From Bacilli bacterium (GTDB taxonomy: Bacteria; Bacillota_I; Bacilli_A; RF39; UBA660): a stretch of 7,652 bases of DNA. The DNA lies in NCBI GenBank assembly GCA_017888105.1, contig JAGHGS010000125.1:1-7652 (forward strand), written 5' to 3'. Of the stretch, positions 1 to 6,116 are shown piece after piece (position 1 is the stretch's first letter; every line of letters begins with the position of its first letter). Both the position numbers and the translations under genes were made by a program. The notes beneath the pieces are model-generated. The model ran no database searches. It was not told the DNA's origin and was given only the letters and a program-made list of their open reading frames with translations.

Positions 1-25
1 AAGTTAAGTGTTTCCATCCATTCAT
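1..25 (-). CDS. 5' end of a leftward gene, truncated by the window edge
   Basis: Only the first eight codons are present, reading MNGWKHLT. The start is set by a strong Shine-Dalgarno sequence, AGGAGGAG (complement of 31-38), five bases before the ATG at 25-23. A second ATG at 17-15 is in another frame and too far from that site. The product cannot be identified from eight residues. A start ending in K-H-L-T resembles the N-termini of some IS30-type transposases, but this is a weak resemblance and not a call. The gene is divergent from murG. Confidence 0.55.
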
Positions 26-60
26 TTTTTCTCCTCCTATCTTTGGCAAAGAAACACTTA
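5..60. repeat. 10-bp perfect inverted repeat flanking the start of the left-edge gene
   Basis: TAAGTGTTTC at 5-14 is exactly complementary to GAAACACTTA at 51-60. The arms bracket the RBS (31-38) and start codon (23-25) of the left-edge gene. In its mRNA they could form a stem that loops out the translation start. A small competing hairpin, TCTTT-GCC-AAAGA (complement of 40-52), overlaps the outer arm by two bases. If the nearby -10 at 62-67 is used, transcription starts near 55 and most of the upstream arm is not transcribed, so a DNA operator is equally possible. Confidence 0.5.
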
Positions 61-61
61 T

Positions 62-67
62 ATTATA
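62..67 (-). promoter_or_regulatory. Candidate -10 element for the left-edge gene
   Basis: The minus strand reads TATAAT here, about 37 bases upstream of the ATG of the left-edge gene. No convincing -35 is seen at 16-18 bp; the best is GCTGAA. The call therefore rests on a perfect -10 alone. The predicted start falls inside the upstream arm of the inverted repeat. Confidence 0.35.
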
Positions 68-106
68 CTACTATCAGACTTATTTCAGCTTTTCATCATA
101 AAACGG

Positions 107-122
107 AATTTCAAATGAAATT
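107..122. repeat. Short palindrome between the divergent genes
   Basis: AATTTCA-AA-TGAAATT has 7-bp arms around a 2-bp centre, midway between the two candidate divergent promoters. It could be a repressor site for either gene. In DNA this AT-rich such a palindrome can arise by chance, so confidence in a function is low. The rest of 1-184 shows no further gene. Confidence 0.25.
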
Positions 123-175
123 TAGCATTATCCTGTAAAAGATGAAAAAAAGATAGTTTTTTCTGAAATTTATAG

Positions 176-181
176 TATAAT
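176..181 (+). promoter_or_regulatory. Candidate -10 element of the murG operon
   Basis: A perfect TATAAT lies 18 bases before the murG start. The -35 region at 16-18 bp (around 152-159) does not resemble TTGACA. Transcription from it would start near 188, right at the RBS, giving an unusually short leader. The operon may also be transcribed from elsewhere. Confidence 0.35.
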
Positions 182-199
182 TAAATGAGAGGTGAGTTT

Positions 200-1279
200 A
201 TGAAAGTAGTTGTTAGTGCTGGAGGAACCGGTGGTCATATTTATCCAGCTTTAGCGGTACTAGAAAAACTTAAAAAAGAAGATAAAAACTTAGAGATTTT
301 ATATATTGGTACAAAAAATCGTATGGAAAGCGAAATTATTCCCAAAAGAGGAATCGATTATATAGGAATTGAAATATATGGTTTTTCTAAAAATATTGTA
401 AGAGATATTAAAAATGTATTTTTAATAACCAAAAGTTATCATAAATGTTTAAAAATATTAAAAGAATTTAAGCCAGATATTGTATTAGGATTTGGTGGAT
501 ATGTTACATATCCGGTATTAAAGGCAGCAAAAAAACTAAATATTAAAACATTTTTACACGAACAAAATAGCATTGTAGGAAAAACAAACAAATTTTTATC
601 AAAAGATATTGATTTAGTAGCAGTATCATTTTTAAGCACGTTAAATAAATTTCCTAAAGCCAGGAAAGTAATTTATTCTGGAAACCCTTGTGGAGAAAAT
701 GCTCTAACAACCAAAGGAATCAAAAAAAGTGAAATTGGTCTAGATAATAAGAAAAAATTAGTAATTGTTGTCGCAGGCTCTCTTGGAAGTAGTTCCGTAA
801 ATGAAAAATTAAAAGAATTTTTAAGATTGAGCAAAAAAAGTGATTTTCAAGTATTATATATTACGGGTAAAAGTCATTATGAAGAATTCATAAAAGGCAC
901 GAGATTTGGAAGTAATATCAAAGTTTTACCATACTTAGATAATTTAGCAGGTTTAATGCGTAACTGTGATTTAATTGTAACACGAGCAGGAGCTTCTACG
1001 ATGAGTGAAATTTTAGCTCTAAATTTACCAGCCATTTTTATTCCAAGCCCTTATGTAGCAGGAAATCATCAATATTATAATGCATTAGAAATTGTAAAAA
1101 ATAATGCTGGTTTAATGTTAGAAGAAGAAAACTTAAATGGTGAAATATTATTTAATATGGTCACAGATCTACTAAACGATAAAAAGAAATATGAAATTAT
1201 GAAAATGAATTTGAAAAATTTAGGAAAAACAGATAGTAGTGATGTAATTGTAAAAGAAATAAAGGAGCTAGTAAAATGA
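200..1279 (+). CDS. murG: MurG, UDP-GlcNAc:undecaprenyl-PP-MurNAc-pentapeptide GlcNAc transferase
   Basis: MurG transfers GlcNAc from UDP-GlcNAc to lipid I, making lipid II at the inner face of the membrane. The 359-aa length and two-domain GT-B layout fit the family. Visible signatures are the N-terminal glycine loop GGTGGH (8-13), GFGGY (97-101), HEQN..VG.TN (120-130), GNP (161-163), the C-domain loop GSLGS (193-197, usually GGSxGA), and the donor-binding stretch TRAGASTMSE (261-270) to AGNHQYYNA (287-295). An in-frame ATG at 185 would add five residues. ATG 200 is preferred because it follows AGAGGTGAG (188-196) and gives the conserved start MKVVVSAGGTGG. The gene opens the operon and overlaps murB by 4 bases (ATGA). 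The G-loop deviation and GNPCG in place of the usual GNPVR are divergence, not damage. Confidence 0.96.
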   Translation: MKVVVSAGGTGGHIYPALAVLEKLKKEDKNLEILYIGTKNRMESEIIPKRGIDYIGIEIYGFSKNIVRDIKNVFLITKSYHKCLKILKEFKPDIVLGFGGYVTYPVLKAAKKLNIKTFLHEQNSIVGKTNKFLSKDIDLVAVSFLSTLNKFPKARKVIYSGNPCGENALTTKGIKKSEIGLDNKKKLVIVVAGSLGSSSVNEKLKEFLRLSKKSDFQVLYITGKSHYEEFIKGTRFGSNIKVLPYLDNLAGLMRNCDLIVTRAGASTMSEILALNLPAIFIPSPYVAGNHQYYNALEIVKNNAGLMLEEENLNGEILFNMVTDLLNDKKKYEIMKMNLKNLGKTDSSDVIVKEIKELVK

Positions 1280-2154
1280 GAGAAATAAAAGGAATAAGTA
1301 TAATTGAAAATGCTTCTTTAAAAAACTTAAATACTTATAAAATTGAAAGTAAAGCAAAATATTTAATAAAAATAGAAACTTTACAAGGACTAATCGATCT
1401 TCTAAAATATTTAAAAGAAAACAAAATCAAATACTTTATTTTAGGAGCAGGATCGAATATTGTAATAGACGACTATTTTGATGGAGCTGTAATTAAACTA
1501 GAAGGATTAAATAAAATTAGTGTAAGACAAACCGAAATTACTTGTGAATCTGGTGCAATGATGGGAGCGTTATCTTGTACATCTATGAACCATAGTTTAA
1601 CCGGCTTAGAATGGGCGATCAACATTCCTGGAACAGTAGGAGGAAGTATTGTTGGTAATGCGGGAGCATACAATAAAGAGATGTTTGATAATTTACGTAG
1701 TATTAAAGTTTTAGATGAGAATTTAGAAGTAAAAACAATTTTAAAAGAACAAATAAAACATTCTTATCGTCATACAGATTTAAAAGATAAACCATGGATT
1801 GTAATAGAAGCGACTTTTGAATTAGAAAAAGGTAATAAAGAAAAATCTTTGGAATTAGTACGTGAACGAAAAGAAAGAAGAATGAAAACGCAACCTCTTG
1901 ATATGCCATCCGCTGGAAGTGTTTTCAGAAATCCAGAGAATGACCATGCGGGACGCTTAATTGAGGCATGTGGTTTAAAAGGAAAGAAAATAGGAGGAGC
2001 CATGGTATCCGAAAAACATGCCAATTTTATTGTCAATACAGGGAATGCCACTAGTAATGATATTAAAAATTTGATAAAATTAGTTCATACACAAGTAAAA
2101 CATGATTTTAATGTAGATCTTGTGTTAGAACAAGAAATCATTGATTGGAAGTAG
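1276..2154 (+). CDS. murB: MurB, UDP-N-acetylenolpyruvoylglucosamine reductase
   Basis: MurB is the cytosolic FAD enzyme that uses NADPH to reduce UDP-GlcNAc-enolpyruvate to UDP-MurNAc, the second committed step of peptidoglycan synthesis. At 292 aa it matches the short Gram-positive type. FAD-binding motifs are GAGSN (57-61) and IPGTVGGS (117-124) followed by GNAGAY (127-132). The substrate-side YR is at 164-165. The catalytic-serine motif PSAGSVFRNP spans 211-220, with Ser215 as the expected proton donor. AGRLIEACGLKG (225-236) and the C-terminal LEQEI (284-288) supply the usual acidic residue. The N-terminal segment reads YKIESKA where most homologues have a Gly-Gly pair. The start is fixed by AAAGGAG (1261-1267) and translational coupling to murG. 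The murG-murB-divIB order matches Bacillus. Confidence 0.96.
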   Translation: MREIKGISIIENASLKNLNTYKIESKAKYLIKIETLQGLIDLLKYLKENKIKYFILGAGSNIVIDDYFDGAVIKLEGLNKISVRQTEITCESGAMMGALSCTSMNHSLTGLEWAINIPGTVGGSIVGNAGAYNKEMFDNLRSIKVLDENLEVKTILKEQIKHSYRHTDLKDKPWIVIEATFELEKGNKEKSLELVRERKERRMKTQPLDMPSAGSVFRNPENDHAGRLIEACGLKGKKIGGAMVSEKHANFIVNTGNATSNDIKNLIKLVHTQVKHDFNVDLVLEQEIIDWK

Positions 2155-2157
2155 AAA

Positions 2158-2937
2158 ATGGCAGAATTAAAAAGGGTAAAAAAAAGAAAATTAAACTTAA
2201 AAGCGGTAATTATTTTACTATTAGTAATTTATTTGATAGTAATGCTTTTGTATACCTTTTTTACGATGAAAATAAAAAACATTTATATTATTGGAACGAA
2301 TCTTTTAACCGATAATGAAATCATTGAAGCAGCGGAAATTAAAGATTATCCTGCTATATTTGGAACCAGCAAAAAAGAATTAGAAGAAAAAATAAATGAT
2401 TTAGAATTAGTAGATGATGTAAAAATAAAAAAATCATTAACTGGTAAATTAACAATTGAAATTAAAGAGGCAACTCCTTTATTTTATAATCGCAACACAA
2501 ATAAAGTAGTATTAACAAACAAAAAAGAAGTAGCTAGTAATCCCAAATATTTAGGAATTCCTACTTTAATTAATTATGTACCAACCGATATTTTAAATGA
2601 TTTTGTGGATGCTTTAAAAGAAATAGATTCGGATATCATTAAAATGATTAATGAAATTGAATATGATCCAGATATTAGTAACGACATTGTCATTGATGAA
2701 TACCGCTTTTTACTTAGAATGAATGATACCAATCATGTCTATGTAAATATTATCAATATTGAAAGATTAAATGATTATGAAGAAATATTTGCCACCATTG
2801 GTGATTTAAGAGGAACCGTATATTTAGATAGTTATAATGCTGACAATATAATTTTTGAAGCATTTGGAAGTGAAGAAGAACAAACACCAACGGATGAAAA
2901 TAATAGTGGGGGTGAAACAAATGAAACCGAAGATTAA
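2158..2937 (+). CDS. divIB: DivIB/FtsQ, division-septum membrane protein
   Basis: DivIB (FtsQ in Gram-negatives) is a bitopic divisome protein that works with FtsL/DivIC and helps control septal wall synthesis. The 259-aa chain has a basic cytoplasmic tip (K/R-rich, 1-15), one transmembrane helix (about 16-37), and an extracellular POTRA-like domain (about 39-104, starting KIKNIYIIGTNLLTDNEI). A beta domain runs to about 236, followed by an acidic low-complexity tail rich in E, T, N and G (237-259). It starts three bases after the murB stop. The RBS is weak (GGAAG, 2147-2151), which suggests coupling to murB. The family call rests on topology, the POTRA pattern and the conserved position after murB, because sequence conservation in this family is low. 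Its last 17 bases overlap queH. Confidence 0.88.
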   Translation: MAELKRVKKRKLNLKAVIILLLVIYLIVMLLYTFFTMKIKNIYIIGTNLLTDNEIIEAAEIKDYPAIFGTSKKELEEKINDLELVDDVKIKKSLTGKLTIEIKEATPLFYNRNTNKVVLTNKKEVASNPKYLGIPTLINYVPTDILNDFVDALKEIDSDIIKMINEIEYDPDISNDIVIDEYRFLLRMNDTNHVYVNIINIERLNDYEEIFATIGDLRGTVYLDSYNADNIIFEAFGSEEEQTPTDENNSGGETNETED

Positions 2938-3532
2938 TTATCAAAAAAAATTAGAAGAATTAATAAAAACATTAAATGAAAAACCAACTTTATTATTGCA
3001 TAGTTGTTGTGGTCCATGTTCTACTGAAGTAATCTCTTTTTTAAAAGACTATTTTGATATTACAATATATTATTATAATCCCAACATTGAACCATTAGAA
3101 GAATATCTTCATCGTAAACGCGAACAAATTCGCTTTTTAAAAGAATATAAAGAAGCAAAAATTAAATTTTTAGATTGTGATTATGATAATGATTCTTTTA
3201 AACAAATAGCAAAAGGCTTAGAAAGTGTTCCAGAAGGTGGAGCAAGATGTAATAAATGTTTTTATCTGCGAATGCAAAGAACAGCCACAATAGCAAAAGA
3301 CAATAATTTTGAATATTTTGGGACAACCCTTACTGTAAGTCCTCATAAAAATAGTGAAATAATTAATGAAATTGGTGAAAAGGTTATGAAGGAATACAAC
3401 ATCAAATACATTTATGGCGATTTCAAAAAAAATGATGGCTATAAAAAAAGTATTGAAATGAGTAAAGCCTATAATTTGTATCGTCAAGATTATTGTGGAT
3501 GTTTATATGGGAAGGAGCGTATATGGAACTAG
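2921..3532 (+). CDS. queH: QueH, epoxyqueuosine reductase (DUF208 family)
   Basis: QueH reduces epoxyqueuosine to queuosine in the wobble position of tRNA-Tyr, -His, -Asn and -Asp. It is the non-homologous alternative to QueG. The 203-aa chain carries the family hallmarks: HSCCGPCS (27-34), YYNPNIEP (51-58), EGGARCNKC (105-113), TTLTVSPHKN (135-144), and DFKK.DGYK (167-175) leading to YRQDYCGC (187-194). Cys29/Cys30 with Cys110/Cys113 are the expected Fe-S ligands, and Cys192/Cys194 form the C-terminal YCGC pair. The ATG at 2921 is chosen because it follows GGGGGTGA and gives a family-like N-terminus; an in-frame upstream ATG at 2855 would lie deep inside divIB. It overlaps divIB by 17 bases and the next gene by 10, so it is cotranscribed with wall and division genes, to which it has no obvious functional tie. 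Confidence 0.94.
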   Translation: MKPKINYQKKLEELIKTLNEKPTLLLHSCCGPCSTEVISFLKDYFDITIYYYNPNIEPLEEYLHRKREQIRFLKEYKEAKIKFLDCDYDNDSFKQIAKGLESVPEGGARCNKCFYLRMQRTATIAKDNNFEYFGTTLTVSPHKNSEIINEIGEKVMKEYNIKYIYGDFKKNDGYKKSIEMSKAYNLYRQDYCGCLYGKERIWN

Positions 3533-4020
3533 AAAAATATATCACATTTATAACATTTGTACCATGGATATTAATTATTATTGTTAGTATGTTAAATAAT
3601 TTAAATAATGAGAATTACCAAAATTTTTCTTTAAAATATTTGAAAAAAAATATTTTTAGAATATTTCGATTAGACACATTACTCTTAATTATATGCTTTT
3701 GGTATTTTGCTTCTTTTGATAAGGAATTTGTAGATAAATATTTATTTGCAATTATGTGTCTTTATTTATTTGTTAGTTTCTTTTATGAAAAAAGAAATGC
3801 TTTAAAGAAAAATTTCTGGAAAGATAATATAATTCAAATTATTTTATTAATTTTAATTAATGCAATTCCCTTTATATATTACAATGAAACAAACAATTTA
3901 ATTGTAACTTACAAGATTATGCTTTTATATCTCTTCTTTGAATATATAATTATTTTACTAGTAAGTTATATATCGAAAGGAATCAAAAAAATATTGAAAA
4001 AAAAGGATCTCTCAAAATAG
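3523..4020 (+). CDS. Unrecognised multi-pass membrane protein
   Basis: I do not recognise this 165-aa protein. It is rich in I, L, F and Y, with about five hydrophobic segments (roughly 6-24, 50-64, 72-89, 103-120 and 129-151) separated by short Lys/Asn/Arg-rich loops. It has a basic tail (SKGIKKILKKKDLSK). No catalytic motif, Cys pair or conserved charged residue inside the membrane is obvious. The start at 3523 follows GGAAGGAG (3510-3517) and overlaps the end of queH by 10 bases, indicating translational coupling as the last gene of the operon. An in-frame ATG at 3493 would lengthen the overlap and lacks support. Its stop codon sits in the loop of the following terminator. A role in transport or envelope work is only a guess. 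Confidence 0.8.
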   Translation: MELEKYITFITFVPWILIIIVSMLNNLNNENYQNFSLKYLKKNIFRIFRLDTLLLIICFWYFASFDKEFVDKYLFAIMCLYLFVSFFYEKRNALKKNFWKDNIIQIILLILINAIPFIYYNETNNLIVTYKIMLLYLFFEYIIILLVSYISKGIKKILKKKDLSK

Positions 4021-4032
4021 AGAATCCTTTTT
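4000..4032. terminator. Bidirectional intrinsic terminator
   Basis: AAAAAGGATCTCT (4000-4012) pairs with AGAG-A-ATCCTTTTT (4019-4032) through 13 base pairs with one bulged A; the loop is CAAAAT. Read rightward it ends in TTTTT and closes the murG operon. Read leftward it ends in a run of eight T and closes the ATPase transcript. The hairpin contains the stop codon of the membrane-protein gene and touches that of the ATPase gene. Confidence 0.88.
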
Positions 4033-5236
4033 AAATTTCCAATTCTTCATCAGCTTCAATATCCACAGTCTTCATAATTTCTTCCATACTAGTAAGTCCT
4101 TCAATTACTTTAGATAAACCATCTTCAAACATTGTAGTAACATCTTTTTTAGAATGGTATACAAGATCTTTTAAAGTTTTTCGATCAGCATTGGTTGTAA
4201 TCGCTTCTCTAATTTCCTCATTAACACTTAATACTTCGTGAATAGCAATTCGTCCCATAAATCCATGATTGCAATACTTACAACCAACTGGAGTATATAC
4301 CTCGTTTACCGTAATTCCCAAATGCTTTTTAATAAGCTTTTTTTCATAGGCTGTAGTAGGTCTAGTTCCCCGACATTTAGGACATAATTTTTTAACTAAT
4401 TTTTGGCTTACAATACCAGTAAGAGCACTACCAAGTAAATAACGTTCAACTTCCATATCAATTAATCTTTCAATTGTTGTTAAAGAATTATTGGTATGAA
4501 CTGTTGATAAAACAAGATGACCAGTAATACTTGCTCGAACCGCAATACGAGCTGTTTCATTATCACGTATTTCTCCAACCATAATAATATCTGGATCTTG
4601 TCTTAAAATGCTACGTAATGTATGAGAAAAAGTTAAACCAATATCACTCAACACTTGTACTTGGTTAATATTTTTAATTTTCATTTCTACGGGATCTTCA
4701 ACCGTAATAATATTTCTTTCTTTTGTGTTTAGTTTTTGAAGTATTGCGTAAACGGTCGTTGATTTACCTGTACCAGTTGCACCAGTAACTAAAATAAGCC
4801 CATTTGGTTTTTGGATCATTTCCTCTAGTCTTTTAAGATTTGCTTCGGAAAAACCTAGATTTTCAAGTCCATTCAAACTCATACTATAATCTAAAATACG
4901 GATAACCATCTTCTCTCCATTAACACACGGAAGGGAAGAAACACGTAAGTCAAGTGCAACTTGATTAATTACATTTTTAATCGCTCCATCTTGAGGCATT
5001 CTTATCTCGGTAATATTCATACCGCTAATAATTTTAATTCTTGTAACAACATTCTTTTTGAGTATATTTGGTATTTTAGCATAGTCTTGTAATTCACCAT
5101 CAATACGAATACGCACCATAAGGCATTCTTCGGTTGGATCAAAATGAATATCAGATGCACCTCTTTTTATCGCATCCAAAATAATTTCATTAACTACTTC
5201 CACAATACTAACATGTTCAAAATCAAAAGTTCTCAA
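4031..5236 (-). CDS. ComGA/PilB/GspE-type secretion or pilus assembly ATPase
   Basis: This is a hexameric cytoplasmic ATPase of the type II secretion/type IV pilus family, which in Gram-positives drives assembly of competence pseudopili or pili. Numbering from the TTG: GASDIHFDP (26-34) marks the N2 domain. Walker A is GATGTGKST (152-160), the Asp box is TVEDPVE (178-184), Walker B is DPDIIMVGEIRD (214-225), and the His box is STVHTN (244-249). A zinc-type tetracysteine is at CPKC (285-288) and CKYC (319-322). At 401 aa it lacks the extra N-terminal domain of large PilB/GspE proteins and is nearer ComGA in build. In-frame GTG (5245) and ATG (5242) starts exist, but AGGTGAT (5247-5241), a seven-base match to the 16S tail, overlaps them and is ideally spaced for TTG 5236. 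No pilin or comGB-like partner is in the window, so pilus versus competence versus secretion is undecided. Confidence 0.93.
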   Translation of the reverse strand: MRTFDFEHVSIVEVVNEIILDAIKRGASDIHFDPTEECLMVRIRIDGELQDYAKIPNILKKNVVTRIKIISGMNITEIRMPQDGAIKNVINQVALDLRVSSLPCVNGEKMVIRILDYSMSLNGLENLGFSEANLKRLEEMIQKPNGLILVTGATGTGKSTTVYAILQKLNTKERNIITVEDPVEMKIKNINQVQVLSDIGLTFSHTLRSILRQDPDIIMVGEIRDNETARIAVRASITGHLVLSTVHTNNSLTTIERLIDMEVERYLLGSALTGIVSQKLVKKLCPKCRGTRPTTAYEKKLIKKHLGITVNEVYTPVGCKYCNHGFMGRIAIHEVLSVNEEIREAITTNADRKTLKDLVYHSKKDVTTMFEDGLSKVIEGLTSMEEIMKTVDIEADEELEI

Positions 5237-5240
5237 ATAC

Positions 5241-5247
5241 ATCACCT
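5241..5247 (-). promoter_or_regulatory. Start-deciding RBS of the secretion ATPase
   Basis: The minus strand reads AGGTGAT, complementary to the anti-Shine-Dalgarno region of 16S rRNA. It covers the candidate GTG and ATG codons and leaves four bases (GTAT) before the TTG at 5236. This favours TTG initiation, which would make the start inherently weak. Confidence 0.55.
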
Positions 5248-5258
5248 ATTCTAAAATA

Positions 5259-5287
5259 ATTATACACTAAAAGAGATTGGATAACAA
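5259..5287 (-). promoter_or_regulatory. Promoter of the secretion ATPase gene
   Basis: On the minus strand TTGTTA (5287-5282), a 17-bp spacer and TATAAT (5264-5259) form a good sigma-A promoter just upstream of the RBS. The predicted start is near 5252, giving a very short leader. It is back to back with the promoter of the divergent gene, the two -35 elements being 12 bp apart. Confidence 0.65.
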
Positions 5288-5299
5288 GTTGTTTTCCAC

Positions 5300-5328
5300 T
5301 TGAACAAGAAAGATGAATATGCTATGAT
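5300..5328 (+). promoter_or_regulatory. Promoter of the divergent unknown gene
   Basis: TTGAAC (5300-5305), a 17-bp spacer and TATGAT (5323-5328) preceded by TGC form an extended -10 sigma-A promoter. The expected transcription start is near 5335, a few bases before the strong RBS AGGAGGG (5340-5346). A 5-bp inverted repeat, CAAGT/ACTTG (5285-5289 and 5298-5302), touches both divergent -35 boxes and could be an operator, although it is short. Confidence 0.7.
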
Positions 5329-5352
5329 AGATAAAAATTAGGAGGGTTTTAA

Positions 5353-6105
5353 ATGAGATTGTTAGAAGCAAAAAAATATGAGTTATATAAAGAACGAAAT
5401 GATGGAAACTATTATGATATAGAACTGAAAAGAGATAGTGATAAAACATTATCGATCTTTTTCGGAGGTAATTTAGACTTATATTTTTCTTTAGAAAATT
5501 TTGATAGTGATCCTACTTTTATAATTGGAAAGGATAACTATGAGATATATGCTTTATTTGATAAATTGTATCATAATATAATAGATGCGAATATATATGA
5601 AAAGTTAACGGAGAAGGAAATTAATTTTATTATTTTAATGAGTGAATTAGAGGAAGAAGATTATCATCAAAAAATAGCAGAAGAATTAAAAGAACGTGAA
5701 AAATACGAAAGAAATTTAAAGGAAAATATTCAGTATAAAAGCTTAGTTCAGGATGGAATAATAATTTGGAAAAGTGATGAATACTTTGATGAAATAGCAC
5801 CATTCATCAAGATAAAAAAGCAAGAAGATGCTTACATCTTAGAATTTGGTAAACCTTTGATTTCTGATGAATATAAAAATGATGCTGATTTAATGCTTAT
5901 GGATCCAAGAAGAATTACTGTTAGATTTCGTAATAGTGGCTCAAGGTATGATCCATTTAATATAATATTCATGAAACTTTATCAAGGGTTATGTGCTCTT
6001 GATTATGAATATCATCAAATCCACATCGAAGAATATTTAATTGGAGAGCAAATAAATAGGGGAGAAACCTTATCAAGAATTCTAAAAAAAAACAGAGGTA
6101 ATTAA
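5353..6105 (+). CDS. Unrecognised 250-aa soluble protein
   Basis: I do not recognise this protein. It has no signal peptide or membrane helix and is rich in D, E, K, Y and I. The N-terminal part (1-75) looks beta-rich (YYDIELKRDSDKTLSIFFGG, then DLYFSLENF). A highly charged helical stretch follows (about 85-125, with EELKEREKYERNLKE). The C-terminal half (about 128-250) has a strand/helix mix with DPRRITVRFRNSGSRYDPF (about 183-201). No nuclease, kinase or helix-turn-helix motif is evident. The start is secure: ATG 5353 follows AGGAGGG by six bases, and a good promoter lies just upstream. It is a single-gene unit, divergent from the secretion ATPase and convergent with hisS. The neighbours do not point to a function. 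Confidence 0.82.
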   Translation: MRLLEAKKYELYKERNDGNYYDIELKRDSDKTLSIFFGGNLDLYFSLENFDSDPTFIIGKDNYEIYALFDKLYHNIIDANIYEKLTEKEINFIILMSELEEEDYHQKIAEELKEREKYERNLKENIQYKSLVQDGIIIWKSDEYFDEIAPFIKIKKQEDAYILEFGKPLISDEYKNDADLMLMDPRRITVRFRNSGSRYDPFNIIFMKLYQGLCALDYEYHQIHIEEYLIGEQINRGETLSRILKKNRGN

Positions 6106-6116
6106 ATCTCTGTTTT
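6089..6116. terminator. Bidirectional intrinsic terminator between convergent genes
   Basis: AAAACAGAG (6089-6097) pairs perfectly with CTCTGTTTT (6108-6116) across a 10-base loop. Rightward it gives a TTTT run after the stem. Leftward the complement of the A-run at 6084-6092 gives nine T. It contains the stop codon of the unknown gene (6103-6105) in its loop, and the last base of its 3' arm lies in the hisS stop codon. Confidence 0.85.

Noticed and set aside
1..60. Terminal inverted repeat of an insertion sequence
   Set aside because: One arm lies within the coding start, whereas transposon ends flank their gene. Eight residues resembling IS30 starts are not enough.
107..122. Palindrome AATTTCA-AA-TGAAATT as a known regulator's operator
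   Set aside because: It matches no regulator box I can name with confidence, and AT-rich palindromes of this size are expected by chance; it is kept only as a low-confidence repeat.
185..199. Upstream ATG adding five residues (MRGEF) to MurG
   Set aside because: It overlaps the RBS AGAGGTGAG that serves ATG 200, and the conserved MurG start begins at the second Met.
1770..2051. Antisense open frames within murB, queH, divIB, ATPase and hisS
   Set aside because: They are shadows of the real genes with no RBS, no family motifs and full overlap with conserved coding sequence.
2855..2920. Longer N-terminus for QueH
   Set aside because: The extra 22 residues fall inside divIB, lack an RBS and are not family-like; ATG 2921 has a good RBS.
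3493..3522. Longer start for the membrane protein
   Set aside because: It encodes part of the QueH YCGC region in another frame, and GGAAGGAG clearly serves ATG 3523.
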